From the NCBI GenBank assembly GCA_002914805.1, contig JXTB01000319.1:1-64000 (forward strand): a stretch of DNA of 64,000 nucleotides. The letters are read 5' to 3'. The notes beneath the pieces were generated by a model, which had not been told where the DNA came from, made no database searches, and saw only the letters and a program-made list of their open reading frames with translations. Below are positions 11,898 to 25,043 of the stretch, in pieces. This DNA comes from Parasponia andersonii. Lineage: Eukaryota; Streptophyta; Magnoliopsida; Rosales; Cannabaceae. The position numbers and the translations under genes are program-made. Each line of letters opens with the position of its first letter. The stretch's first letter is position 1.

Positions 11898-14800
11898 TTA
11901 AAAGATAGATACAGATAATGGCTCACCGCACTTGGTTTCTTTGAACTGTTCCAAATAATGAACTGGTGTGTGCAAAGACAAGATATTGTCTAGTTCACTC
12001 TCTGGTGTCATGTGCAACCAAGTATGACTTCTTGCTCTTTGTTGTTTTGTGTTTCCATTTTGCTTCACAGAAGCTGAAGGATGTGACTTCATGTGAGACA
12101 ACGACCGCAACCGAGATATCCTTCCATTTGGGGGGTTGTTAGTTCGGAATTCAATGGACTGGCCTTTCGGGATCAACTTTTCCTTTGTGCCAGGCAAACT
12201 AACCAAATCCACTCGCTGTGGAAGACCACTGGGGCTCTCGGTGCATGATGGAAGGGTTGCCTTAGCCATTGATCTATTCTTTTTCCATGAGAAAAATGAT
12301 TGTTGCAACAAGAATGGGACCTGAAATGCCAAAAGAGAGATCTAAAGTTTCTGCATCACAATCAATTAGACTATTGCAACATGTAGTTGCTTAGAACACA
12401 AGAAAATAAATCTTCCCAGCATCCAGTCTACAATTTTAGGAAGGCAATGTCCAAGTAGACTACCTAGTTGTGTAAATCACATCATCACAAGGAAGGAATG
12501 AGACGAAAGAATCAATGTACAAGAACATAGAAATTTATAACTCACTCCTGAAACAAGGCTTCTTGTAGCAAATGATAATGAAGATGTTGAAAATGGAGAC
12601 GGCCTAGGCTTGCTTCTGCTTTGGTCATTCTTACGGGGGTCCTGATCTACATTAGCAGAGCCAAAACTTGATGGAGTATCATCGTCGTCATCATCATCAT
12701 CACCATCTTCCTCTTCCTCTTCCTCTTCCTCCTCTTCAACTAAAACTTTCTCATCTTGTTTAGCCGACGGCGTAGTATCCTCCATCTCCTCCAAACCCAC
12801 CTCCACCTTCTTTTGTTCTTCTTTTTCCCTTCTCTTTAATTCTTCATCCATGTCCTCAAGGGCTTCTTCCAGACACAATTCAGCCTCTATCAGTTCAAGT
12901 TCTTTTTCAATCAACTTCAGCTTCAACTCACTAGCCTGTTTCTTCTCTTCAGTCCATTTCTCTATTTTATCGACAATTGGCTTCAATGCATTTTCAATTC
13001 TAGATATAAAACGTGTCCAAGCGTTCTCCTTTGCACCAGTGTCTCTTCCATAAAACTCATCAAAACCATCTGGTAGAAACTCAACCTTTTCTGGATCCAC
13101 TACCCCATCTTCCGGCTGCCAAAATAAACGGATCCCGTGTTCCTCATCATCAACATAATTGATTAAACGTCCAGTTGGTGTATGTAGGATTAGGGGATCT
13201 TCAGTATGCACAAGCTTCGATGGGTCTTTAGGATCAGGCTCTGGTTCCTTGGTGTTAACCAGAACAAATTCTGGAGTATCATCTGATAATGGAAATGTAA
13301 TATCAATTAGACAAAAACAAAAAACCATTTTGTACTTCATTTTCTTTCCCTTCTATAATTTTTAGCGGGGAGAGGGAAGACAAAATCATACCATTCGCAA
13401 TTAGAAACTAGCCAAAAGTAGCGTCAAACACAATCAGACAAGATGGAGCGGAAGATTAAACTGACTACAATTTGTAATTATAAAATAGAAACAAAAATGA
13501 GTAGAAAATGCAATAACAGAGAATTATTTGTTCAAAAGAAAAGAAACCTTTTTTTTCCTTAAAAAAAGTAAAAAAAAAATATAGGGAAAAACAACTTTGG
13601 AGGCTAGAATATAAATAGGCCTCAATGAGTTCCTGAAATTGTTTATCGTAATAAATTTTATTCGTAATTAATTTTCAAAATCCAAAACATGTCATTCGTC
13701 CTCGGATATAAACAAGAAAGTGGCGAGGGCAAAAAGAGATGCAAATGATTTCTTCTTTATAATTAACCTCCCACTGAACCCTTTGGGAGGCAGGAACTCT
13801 AGCATATTGCTAGGTAGGTTCTATTAGGAATAGAACTCTAGACCTCATAAGAGTAATCCGTGAGCCTGACTACTGGACCTAACCCTCATAGTGAAAGAGA
13901 TGCAAATGATTGATTTCAGAGAAATTTTTACCAGAAAATAAGAAAGAGAAAGAAGAGAAATTTTTATTACAAAATACAAAGAAAGAAAGAGAAAGAAGAT
14001 TGTATATGAAATATACCCCAAAAGGTGGGTGACATAGGAAAGATGATTCTATTTTACTTGATCAAAAAATGCCAAGCAGCTATTATCATATGCAAAGTAA
14101 AGGATACCTGATACCTCTAAGGCACTCACAATACCGAAGGGAAATGTAGGCACGATGATATGGTTTTCGTGTTTAAGAAGTCAACCCACATTATTTAATC
14201 TGTTTTTTTTTTTTTTTGTTTTTAATGGCAAGAAAAAGTAGAAAAAACAAAAGCAAATATAGGGCAGAGGAATAGCATACCATGCTCCCACCAGTACTCA
14301 AGCTCAGCAGGCATAGGCAATCTCAACGGAGATTTATAAAAGGAGTTCAACCACATTTCTCTTTCCTTATCCACCTCATGAACATATGTTTTCCAATAAT
14401 CAGGGACCTGCACAGACAATATATTCATCATAACTTCTGCAGACTCCCAAAGTACAAATTCAAACTAATCACGAATAAAACTAGCACTTTCTTGCATTAT
14501 AAATTTATAAGATGCTTATATGCGCATTTCTTTAAACAGAACTTACTTCATAGAATTGGTTTATAAAGCCTGGTGCCATCCACACATCTTCTTCCTCGTA
14601 AAAATAAGGATGTTGGGGATCACTATATGGGCCTCTCTCTTCCCTAACCACTGTAAGGTAGAGAAATACCAAAACATAAACAACGACAGGTAGTAGAATT
14701 AAGCATATGCTACAAATTACATCCGTAAAGTGACCTGAGTGATGGTAATTCATAAAATGCATGTATACTGATATGTCTACAACTGAAAAAAGCCTGCAGC

Positions 14801-17800
14801 AAATAGTCAAACATATAAAATTTACATGAACACATGCTTGTCATGAAGTGGAAGGGATGTCATCAGGCACTAAACATAAGGGCATAAACCTCTGATCTAA
14901 CTACATCAATGAATATAATTACTTAAAAAATTGTGCATATATTTCTGGACATAATTTCGTCCATCGTGTGTACCCCCACCTAAATCCAAAATTGAAAAAG
15001 TTTCTAAATATGCATAACTCAGATTTCTATTCTCCTCGTGCGTCATTTTTAACCAGTTTCATATTACAAATATTGCCAGAAGTCTTGTCCAGAAGTCTTA
15101 TATTATGCAGCATGGAGACCATAGCATTTTGCTTAATATTTATGTATGAAGAAATCATTTCTATTATTCAAGCTACATACTTCCATCAGGCTTGTTTACA
15201 AACATCCGAGCCTTACCAGCAGCTACTTCGGCTATACCTGCATGCATCTGAAAACAACCACTACATTTAAAAAGGAAAAAAGAAAAAGATCTCTGTAAGA
15301 GCTGTCTTCTTGTCTCTTTCCCTCCTTTCTAACAATACATCAAATAATCACAAATCAACAGATACCGCTGATATATCTGCATCACAACCATAATCATCCT
15401 CCAGTAGTTTCCCAAAGTAGAACCTACCCTGGATGCAAGGGAATATATAAGTGCTAATATTTTAACTAATAAACAAAGGAAAACAACTAAATGGATTCAA
15501 ATTATCAGAAAAAAAGGTATCCTGTTATGCATCACTCTACCTAATTTGCATTCCCCACATGCCACCATCATACAGTCTATAGCTGTATGGTTCAATCTAG
15601 GTTATTTTATCTCCAGAATTCAAATAGATTATTCATGGGTATATATGTGCAACAAATAAGAAATTTATTCACTCAAGTAAAATCTTCAGAGAACAAAGAA
15701 GACAAGCTATCCTCATCAAACAAAAGAAAGCTGACAAAAGAGCAAGATTTGCAGCAAGTCTTTCCAGTTAAGCACAATTGATATATTTAAATTACCCACA
15801 AGGCACTAGTCACACGTAGAAAGAAAAAACACAAGAACAAGGTAAAAAAAACACAGGCAAAAGGACCTAATTTCAATTTTAAGTTTAATTTTTTTCCCAG
15901 CATCTTCCTTGCATTTCAACATCCCAAGCTCATCTATTCAATTCGCAAAATGTAAATTCAGCCTTCTTAATGAAGGTTTGTGTTTCATGCACATACATAG
16001 ATAGTGCGCTCATTAATTACATATACACCACATCCATGCATCCTGCTATGCTTCCACTGACCAGAATAGCGATACCGGCCTTTCTCCCTGACAGAAATAG
16101 CAATTATCAATGAAGAGTCCACTGTCACAATGCCACTTCAATAAGCTTTTGAATACCATATAAACTAATCATATTGAAAGAAAAACATACTAAACTACAA
16201 ACTAACTTACTATGTCAATCTACAGCCTGTTGTCAACTCAGTTAAACAATAACTTCAGTGAAAACAAAATCAGGACAAAATATAACTTACGGCTTCCTCC
16301 CATATATTTGGACCCACTCGTCCCTCTCATAGAAAGGTATCTCATGACTTCCTTCAGCCAAAGCAATGCTGTCTTCAATATCCATCTCCAGCCATTCTCT
16401 ATCTTCTGGTGACATATAGTCTCTTGATATTATTTTCCCTTCAGCACGCATTTGTGCTTCAAGCCTGAAAAGAAGGCACACAAATCTCAATTATTTTATC
16501 TTCCCGAGAAAAAGATTGGCCAGCTTGTAACTGCTCAGTTATTGTATCACTATTCAGTACAAAACTCGGGAATTAGGGTATAAAAACATACTTGGAACCT
16601 GGCAAAGGTTCTATGTCAGGTATATCAACTTCAACAACTCCATGACCCTCCATGTTATTTTGAAGCCATTCACCTTCATACCTAAGAAAGTAAAATGATT
16701 TCACGAAACGCAAAGAAAAAGTTCAAGATACAGAAGAAAAAAAATGCATAAGTTACACACGCAAAGGACCAGAGGTGGTGGAGATAAGGTAGTAGCTTAT
16801 CTGTATCATAATGGCACTGAAAAGATCAACAGAAACACTGTCATACAACCCAACCATATCTGTATGAGAAATCCTCAGACTATTTCTTTGAGGTTTAAAC
16901 AGTATATAGCAATTTCCGACTATTTGGTTCTGTCACTTTATCTTATAAGTTTTGTTCAAATTCACATTGCTTTTCTGAAAGGCGAAAACAAAGGTTTGCA
17001 CATTGCCTTTCTGAAAAGCGAAAACAAAGGTTTTCTTTGGCTGGTAAAGTACAATCTAAGGACTACTCATCTCCAAACCATCAAATTCCCAATCATGGCC
17101 CCATTTATTTAAATCAGTGTCTACCAGAATCAAATAATCCCAATACTTTAGAATGGCACGTCCCTCATTTTACTTAAATTTGCAGTCTTATTTATTTATC
17201 AAACGTATAACATACATAAGTCCCAATTTCTCAAAAAAATATTTTTCCTTCCTCCATATAGGGTTGATAGTAATTGACAGAAATAAAAAGGGCAGTAGGA
17301 TATGGTTGTACAAATTAGATGCAGTAACTGATCACACCATGATTTCTCTGTAGACATTTCTGGCCAATGGGTCGAGAGCCATGAGGAAGGACTTCAAGTG
17401 GCCATGTAACATTGCAATTGGCTCTTTCTTAGTAGTTTTTCGGTAACTCAATTAAAGAGTTTAGACAACCAATCCCATCTTTACCAACAAAGCTTGGGTG
17501 CAACAGAAATTAACACACTACTCACTTCAAATGTGTGTTTCCAATTCCTTTTTCTGAATAATAATAGTTACCATTATTTCCTACCATTATTATTTATAAG
17601 AAATTGAATTGATCAACTTTCCCATTTGAAATCTATCAGAGTTATCCAGAAGCAAAATGATACTGAGGTAGGCAAAAATAAGTAAATCACATTGTAACTG
17701 AAATTATTGACAATAGACAAACCTGACCAATCCCTGATTAGCAATATAAACACCTTTTCCATGAGCCAAATCATCCCAAACAGTGCCCTCATACCTTACA

Positions 17801-19581
17801 AAGAGAAAGTTCAAAGTCAACAAAAACAGGAAAGCAAAAATAGGGAATGTGTCACAGCAAAGAAAAGAAAACTTTTCAGTGTTCATTGGAATTCAGACCG
17901 AAAAAAAAAAAATATATATATATATATATATGTACTCTAAAATTCTGAATATTATTAATACAAATAACAAAACTACTGATTGTTTTCAGCAAAGTACTTA
18001 TTTGGGGAGAAGATCAATCACAAGCTGTCAAAGAAAATATTCAATTGCACAAGCTGACATAAGAGTTGAAAAAATAAGGCCAAAGACTTCTTAATTCCCC
18101 ACATAACTCGAGTATAATATGTACAACGAATAGAAAAGATAAAATTAAAGTCTTTTGACAAATATGCATAAGCTGTAGATCAAAACAGTTCAGATTTTCA
18201 TCAAAATTTAGACACCAAATTAGTCAATGACTCAAAAAGATGAAGATATAATATGGTTCAAGAACCGCACCCAAAATTTATAAGACAAAATTAACTAGAA
18301 CTCTATTCACTTGCAAAAAAGAACTTTGGGCTTTGAGACAAAATGATGGAAATACAAAAGAACTACAATGATCCATCAAGAAGGAAAATTTGAGGAACTA
18401 TGAGTTTACGACCAAACAAACATAAAATATGCACAACAAGCTACAACCTAAGTATTGCAGTCAAAAAATTGTGAAAACGCATATGATAAACTACATGACC
18501 CTCTCAAACGCAACTGGGAATAACACATGTTGGATAAGGAATCCAAAATTTAAATAGACTCACCACAATAAAGAATGGGAAAAGCAATCCATTTTGATAT
18601 TGGTTAACACTCAAAAACTAATGCACATAAAAACTAGGTAAATAAGGCCAAACGTTCAACAAAAATCACCACTGAACAACAATAAGACAATTCAAACAAA
18701 CAAGAATCACTACTGAACCAATCCATTTCCGTTTGATAACAAAAAGACCATTCAACCAATTAAATACCAGACCCCAAACCATTACCAATTCAAATTGTCA
18801 TAATCATCAATTAAGCTTTTAAGCCACTGAACAAAGTTAGGACCATTTTAAAAATAGAATGATAAGTACGAAGCAAGTTCTAAGAAACAAAAAGAAAGAC
18901 TTACGAGCTACCATCAGGGAAAATGTAGCTGACCCAGGTGAGAAACTCCTCAATCCTATCCAACTCTTCAATCACAGCCTTTGGGTTCTTAATGTCATAG
19001 TGGTTATCGGGAATGACCGGATACGGCTTTCGAAACGGGACGTAAAATGGGGCAATGGGAGGATCTCTCCCGGCGGCAATCTCCTTCCTGACAATCTCCC
19101 AGTCCTCTTCGTCGACCCAAGCAGGGTCCCAACCAGGCTTGGTCATCTCCAGTGGAGCATCAGCCCAATACTCCATCAAATCCTCCTCCCTCCAATTCTC
19201 CGGGTCCTCCGGAAAATCGAAGAGGTCCTCATAGAAGACGTAATCTCGATCCTGCGCAGCTCTCCTCCTCCTCATTGTCTTCCCCTCGAGTACGTCCGTG
19301 AAGAGCTCGATGTTGGTCTCGGGCGAGTTATCTGAGTCGAGAATCTCATCACGGGGTCGGACATAGGTCATGGGTTTTTCTTCTTTTTCTTTCTTATCTT
19401 TCTTTTCTGCATCACCATCTCCTTCTGGTTCGGACTCGGAGGAATCGTCCGAGTCGGAGTCTGACTCGTCAGAGGACTCATCTTCATCTTCATCTTCTTC
19501 TTCTTGTTTATCTGGGCCTTCGAATTCCGGGTTTGGCTTCGACTCGGATTCTGGGTTCTCGGGTGAGTCTTGGTTCGGCAT
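11898..19581 (-). CDS. TIC100: TIC100 (EMB1211), MORN-repeat subunit of the 1-MDa TIC complex
   Basis: Subunit of the 1-MDa TIC complex (with TIC20, TIC214 and TIC56), which imports proteins across the chloroplast inner envelope; Arabidopsis mutants are embryo-defective. Exons on the minus strand: 19581-18905, 17794-17723, 16681-16592, 16464-16291, 16087-15997, 15428-15366, 15247-15181, 14650-14547, 14407-14281, 13282-12546, 12320-11898. All junctions are GT-AG and in phase, giving 874 codons, close to the ~871 I recall for Arabidopsis. Residues ~20-65 are a Glu/Asp/Ser-rich acidic tract. The conserved block EMTKPGWDP lies near 150 and DNHYDI near 190. MORN-like repeats (YEGTVWDDLAHGKGVY, YEGEW, YSGQWKHSRMHGCGVY) fall at ~227-375. 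Then come EERGPYSDPQHPYFYEE and LNSFYKSPLRLPMPAELE, and near the end a Lys/Glu-rich probable coiled coil followed by Glu9 and Asp8 runs. No signal sequence is obvious. The ATG at 19581 has good context (AACAATGCC). Confidence 0.96.
16963..17034. repeat. 36-bp tandem duplication in TIC100 intron 2
   Basis: Two copies (16963-16998, 16999-17034) beginning CACATTGC and containing 'gaaaacaaaggttt'. Intronic, no effect on the coding frame. Confidence 0.85.
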
Positions 19582-19765
19582 TGTTCTGAGTTTTTCTTCT
19601 CAGAGTAAGAGTAAGAAGAAGAAGATAAGATTAAGCTAAGACAAAGGCGGAGTGTGCAAAATCAAGGTTTTTGGTTATCTTCTTCTTGGGAGGGTTTTTG
19701 TTTTTGTTCAAATTTATTTATTTCATTTTCTCATAATTTCTTAATTAAATTCAAAAAAAAAAAAG

Positions 19766-19870
19766 TGTTTGGTGAGCCCAGTTAGATGTTGAGTGAGGCC
19801 CAACCCAATATGGACTTAAATTTAGAAAAGTGTTGGCCCAGTTCGGTGTTGAGTAAGGCCCAATTGAATA
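19766..19870 (-). promoter_or_regulatory. Putative TIC100 promoter: duplicated Site II (TGGGCC/T) elements
   Basis: Four TGGGCY motifs on the TIC100 strand: TGGGCT at 19775-19780 and TGGGCC at 19797-19802, 19835-19840 and 19857-19862, about 195-280 bases upstream of the ATG. They come in two pairs because a ~60-bp segment is tandemly duplicated ('gttgagt.aggccca' occurs twice). Site II elements are known to bind TCP factors in promoters of growth-linked housekeeping genes, which suits a plastid import gene. The functional role here is inferred. Confidence 0.6.
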
Positions 19871-20508
19871 TGGGGGATATCATTAGCAGGTAGCAATAGG
19901 CCCTGGCCCTAAATTATCTTGAATTAAAAAAAGGGGATAATTTTTTTTTTCCTTTTTTAATTTGAATTAGGAGTGGAGATTTGAACATTAAACCTTAGTT
20001 AATCTGCGCTAGGATAATTCATTTTCAAATTTTATAATTAATGGTAGGGATTTGAACATTAAAATTCGGTATTAAGATAATTTCTTTTCGTCTATTATGC
20101 TCATCTTTGAATTTACAACCTGGTTTTTTCAACCTTTTTACTAATTGAATTGATGTGTCAGTTAAATTATTATTATTATTATTATTATTATTTGATAGAA
20201 GATAAATTAATATTTTGTGATTGTTATTGTAAACGTACTAAACATGTTATCTAAGGTATGAGGGATGTATGTGAGAGTTTGGGGGTCAGGAGTTCAAACT
20301 TTGGTAAAGTGTATGTGTGTTATTTTCTTTTAATTTTTACTGATTTATCATCAAATAATCAGACAAAAAATGAGTCAGTTTTTTGGGATAGCAATCTCAT
20401 ATTCTTCAATTAGATTAGCTAAAATACAAAATAACTAACCTTTGTTAATAATTTTATATTTAAATTAACATAACAAAATACGGTTAGGTGAATATAGAGG
20501 ACACCCTT
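19871..20508. other. Intergenic between TIC100 promoter and Copia element
   Basis: AT-rich with an ATT trinucleotide run at about 20168-20191. No gene or RNA recognised. Confidence 0.5.
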
Positions 20509-21038
20509 TGTTAGGAAATAACCTTCCCAATAAACACATAATAGTGGAAGCGATAAAAATAAATGTGAAAAATAATGCTGAAATAAATAAATAAGACACA
20601 CGCAAAATTAGCGTGATTCACCAATTTAGCTACGTCCACAAAGCTGCTGCAAATCTTCACTATAGGGAGAAAAGAAATCTTTACAAGTATTTACAAACAC
20701 TCACTTAGTACTCCTTAGACCCAGACCTCAAATACACCCAAGAGAAAAACTGTATTTTTCTCTAACTCTCAAGAATAAAATCTCTCTATTTTACTCTTAC
20801 TATGTTTGGTGTTTCTCACTTCTCTCGGATGATAAATAATGAGAGATGAAGACCCTATTTATAATTGAGGCTTTTCCAAATTTTATACATTTTCCTCTGA
20901 AAGTTTCCTAATATACCACACTTATCATACACGGTTTGTACACGTTTTATTTTTCTTTTCTTTTACCGTGTATAATATGCAAACCATGTTTTGCATACAC
21001 GATTAAGACATTGAGCATTTAAAGCTCCTCCACTAACA
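20509..21038 (-). repeat. 3' LTR (left copy) of the minus-strand Copia element
   Basis: 530 bp, TGTTAGGAAATAACC to CCACTAACA. It is longer than the right copy because it keeps ~80 bp ('ctctgaaagtttcctaatat' and following) that the right copy has lost. Confidence 0.9.
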
Positions 21039-21110
21039 ATCTCCCACTTGAAGACTTGATTCCAATCATGTCATCATATTCAATCAATGCAGTAGCTCGC
21101 TTCCTCTTCT

Positions 21111-22470
21111 TCATGCTTGCAAGCCAACTGAAGCTGAACACAATTTTAGTTTGTCAATGGTCACCGTTTTAGTTAATACATTCGCTGGGTTCTTGCTTCC
21201 TGGAATCTTTTCTAGCACTAAGACTCCATCTTCCAAAGATGAGCGTATGAAGTGATATTGAATCTGTATATGCTTTGTCCGAGCATGATACACAGGGTTC
21301 TTCACGAGATGAATAGCACTTTGATTGTCACAATGTAAAATGTTCTTCCCATAGTTCTGACCCAATTCCTCCAAGAAGCTTTGTAACCAAATCAACTTCT
21401 TACTTGCTTTTGTCATAGCAACATACTCTGCTTCAGTAGTGGATAGAGCGACAATCTTTTATAGCTTTAAGACCCAGCTGATTATCGTACCACCTAATGT
21501 AAATACATATCCAGTGGTACTCTTCCTGCCGTTTATATCACCAACCATGTCAGCATCAACATAGCCCTGTAGACCCAAATCTGACTTTCTAAAGCATAAG
21601 ATAATGTTGTTGGTGCCTTTCAAATACCTAAGAATCCACTTCACCGCTTCCCAATGTTGTTTTCCAGGATTGCTCATATATCGACTCACAACTCTCATTG
21701 CATGTGTTATATTTAGTTTGGTACATACCATGGCATACATAAGGCTGCCAATAGCAGAAGAATACAGTACCTTGGCCATGTGAGCTTGCTCCTGCTCTGT
21801 TAAGGGTGACTATTCCTTGGTTAATTTGAAATGACTAGGTAAAGGAGTACTTACAGGCTTTGCACCATTCATGTTGAATCTGCTAAGCACTTTCTTTATA
21901 TACTCCTCTTGAGATAGCTTTAAACTCTCATTCATTCTATCTCTAGAAATCCGCATCCTAAGGATTTGCTTTGTAGCTCCTAAATCCTTCATAGAAAACT
22001 CAATTGACAATTCTTTCTTGAGCTTATCAATTTTCTCCATATTAGCTCCAGCAATCAACATATCATCTACATATAAAAGTAGAATAATATAGGAATTATC
22101 AAACCTCTTCACATAACAACAGTGAACTACCTGGCACCGTAAGTAATCATTGTTACTCATAAACGCGTCGAACTTCTTGTACCACTGTCTTGGAGCCTGT
22201 TTCAGGCCATATAGGCTCTTTTGAAGTTTATATAACATTCTCTCCTTCCCTTGTACTTCAAAATCTTGTGGCTGCTTCATGTAAATTTCTTCCTCCAGGT
22301 TACCATGAAGAAATGTCGTCTTGACATCTAATTGCTCTAGATGTAATTCTTCTTTAGCCACCAACCCAAGTATTGTTCTGATAGTGGTCAATTTGACTAC
22401 TGGAGAGAAAATCTCGGTGTAATCGATGCCTTTCTTCTGTTGAAAGCCTTTGACAATAAGTCTTGCCTTG
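21111..22470 (-). pseudogene. Copia reverse transcriptase and RNase H region
   Basis: Reverse transcriptase shows QLDVKTTFLHGNLEEEIYM, the box LYKLQKSLYGLKQAPRQWY and the catalytic YVDD box (LLLYVDDMLIAG). RNase H shows YVDADMVGDINGRKSTTGY, LHCDNQSAIHL and HARTKHIQI, up to the C-terminus near 21111. A TAG at 21810-21812 lies between the two domains and a TAA at 21459-21461 replaces the Gln expected before KIVALSTTEAEY. The enzyme core is recognisable throughout, but one full-length product is not possible. Confidence 0.9.
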
Positions 22471-22949
22471 TACCATTTACTACCATCATGTTCTTCTATT
22501 ATTCAGTACACCCACTTGTTATGTAATGCCTTCTTTCCTTTTGGTAGTTCTGCCAACTCCCATGTCTGATTGGACGCTAGTGAGTTCATCTCATCTATCA
22601 TGGCTAACTACCACTGAGTTGACTCATCATGTTGTACTGCTTCTTCATAAGTCTCTGGCTCGCCTTTATTAGTTAATAGAATGTAATGTAGTACTGGGGA
22701 ATATCTCTGAGGAGGTCGAATTGTTTTGGAAGATCTTCTGAGTTCACCCACTGGGGTCTATGGGTCTGCTGCTGGTGCTACAGCTTCTTGATCTTTCTCG
22801 TCATCATTAATCTTCATTTCATCTGTTGGGATCTCATTCACTGGTATTATCCTGGCCTTTTTTACTTCAGGATATACACTATCAGCTCCAGTGCCCAATC
22901 TGTCCCTGTACATCACTTCCTCATTGAATATGACGTCCTTGCTTCTGAT

Positions 22950-23700
22950 GATCTTTTTATTTTAGTCATCTCATAAATGATAACCAAACTCAGTATCACC
23001 ATAACCAATAAAGAAACATTTTTTAGACTTGGGATTAAGTTTACTTCTATTGGCATGATCTATATGAACATAAGATAGATAACCAAACACTTTCAAGAAA
23101 GAAAGGTTTACCTTTTTACTGCTCCAGACCTCCTCTAGTATTCTGCAATTTAGTGGTACTGATGGCCCTCTGTTGATAAGATATGTAGTAGTGTTGACTG
23201 CATCGACCCAAAATATCTTTAGTAATCCTGCGTGCAATCTCATGCTCCTTGCACGTTCATTTAGGGTTATGTTCATTCTTTCAGCAACACTATTCTATTG
23301 AGGTTTCCTTGGAATAATTTTCTCGAACTTGATCCCATTATTGGCACAATACCTCTTGAAATCGTCATCATCATATTCTCCCTCACTGTCAGACCGCAAG
23401 TATTTCACTTTCAGATTAGTTTCGTTCTCAACCATGGCTTTCCATTTCTTAAAGGTATCGTAAACATCAGATTATTTTTCAGAAAATAAACCTATACCTT
23501 TCTGCTCGAATCGTCAATGAATTTCACATAGTATCTTGAGCTTTCAAGGGATGTCACATGAGATGGCTCTCACACGTCTGTATGAACCAACTTCAACTTT
23601 ATTATTTTCGACTCTCTTCCACCTTTCGAAAAACTCACCATATTCTGCTTGCCAAAGATACAACTTTCACACAGACTATACTCAACTGACTTTAGCTCTG
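22950..23700 (-). pseudogene. Copia integrase region
   Basis: On the minus strand the stretch PRKPQ, a stop at 23295-23297, then NSVAERMNITLNERARSM is the integrase block normally read PQQNGVAERMNRTL. It continues with FWVDAVNTTTYLINRGPS and LKVFGYLSYVHI, ending CFFIGYGDTEFGYHL near 22971. Upstream (23300-23700) the frame is broken, with pieces of the integrase core visible only between stops. Confidence 0.8.
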
Positions 23701-24004
23701 GTAGTTTTTTTTTTGGCAGTATTACCTTCATTCCCTTTTTGCTTATATGCCCAAGTCTACATTGCTATAAACTTGAATTAACTTCAGCATCGACGGTCGC
23801 CAAAGTATCTCTACAACTAGAAGTTATGTAGAGAGTTCCAATTTTATTTCCTCGAGCAACAACCATGGTTCCTTTGCTAATCTTCCATGAGCTACCAGTA
23901 AAGATCACATTGTGTCCTTCCTCGTCAAGTTGTCCCATCTATATAAGGTTCCGCATCAATCTCATTACATACCTTACTTTCTGGATTTTCCACATTGATC
24001 CGTT

Positions 24005-25014
24005 TTACATCTTCAGATGGATATCACCCATACCAACAATATCTAAAGGTTCTCCATCAGCTAGATAAACCTTTCTGTAATTACCAGCGACATAATTTTC
24101 CAATACATCACGATGTGTAGTGGTATGAAATAAAGCTCCAGAGTCTAAGACCCAAGAGTCAATTGGATTATCTATAGATAATAGTAAAGCGTCTTGTACC
24201 TCATCAGTCACGGTATTTGCATCGTTTCTACTATCGTCTCTCCTTGGTGCTCTGTAATTCTTTTTTTTTTGGCAGTCTTGCCACAATTCTAGCATTCCGG
24301 TCTTCTTCCAGATCTGGACTTGTCTCTGCCATTCCTTGACTTGGATCTACCACGACCTCAGTTAGAATTCTTCTCGCTGCTTCTACCCCTGTTCTCGAGA
24401 TTTAGGGCAGAACTCGATGATGCGCCTTCACCCGAATCAATTCTGCGAACTTTTTCTGCCAAAATTCGGTCTCTAACATCATTGAATTGTAGCTTTCCTT
24501 TGCCTACAGTTTTGCTAACCGTAACCCTCATTGGTTTTCAACTGTTTGGTAGAGATGCTAGAAGAATTAGAGCACGAACTTCATTGTCGAAATTAATTTC
24601 GACTGACGTCAACTGAGAGACGATCGTGTTGAATTCATTGATATATGTTGCAACTGAAGCATCTTCTCCCATTTTTAGTTAAAACAACTTCTTCATCACA
24701 TATACCGTGTTGTTTGCCGACAGTTTCTCATATATGTCTGACAGGATGCTCATCATCTCTGCTGTGGTTTTTGCCTCTGCCATATTATGAGCAACATTCT
24801 TCGTTAGCGTCAATCAGATTACGCTTAATACCTGTCGATCAAGGAGTTTCCAGTCGTCATTCTCCATCTTCTCGAGTTTCTTCCCTGATAAAGGCTGGTG
24901 TAACTTTTTACTCTGCAGATAATCATTAATCTGTAATCTCCAATATGAGAAGTTTGTACTATCGAACTTGTAAATTATGGGTCCTGATCCTTCACCTTTG
25001 GCCATCGCTCCCAC
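24005..25014 (-). pseudogene. Copia gag and protease region
   Basis: Gag starts at the ATG at 25014 (MGAMAKGEGSGPII, then FDSTNFSYWRLQINDYLQSK). Further gag pieces lie in shifted frames near 24540-24700, and half of a zinc knuckle (NCGKT) near 24270-24290. Protease is marked by WVLDSGALFHTT near 24140-24165 with its DSG triad. Several frameshifts and stops separate the blocks. Confidence 0.8.
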
Positions 25015-25030
25015 TAAAATCGAACCTTCG

Positions 25031-25042
25031 CTCTAATACCAG
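25031..25042 (-). promoter_or_regulatory. Primer-binding site of the minus-strand Copia element
   Basis: Read on the minus strand, TGGTATTAGAGC lies 1 base inside the 5' LTR edge and matches the initiator tRNA-Met PBS TGGTATCAGAGC with one mismatch. It fixes the orientation of the element. Confidence 0.85.
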
Positions 25043-25043
25043 T

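Noticed and set aside
12850..13365. Ser-rich plus-strand open frames opposite TIC100 exon 10
   Set aside because: They are antisense shadows of the Glu/Asp/Lys-rich TIC100 coding sequence.
13745..13895. Possible tRNA-derived SINE in TIC100 intron 9
   Set aside because: Short hairpins (CCTCCCA...TGGGAGG, GTTCTATT...AATAGAAC) and phrases common in plant repeats are present, but no A/B box pair or poly-A tail could be placed.
16011..16020. An early donor GTAATT in TIC100 exon 5 followed by a separate microexon
   Set aside because: Reading on through GTAATT gives INERTIY, matching the family's VNERILY, and reaches the better donor GTATGT at 15996. No microexon is needed.
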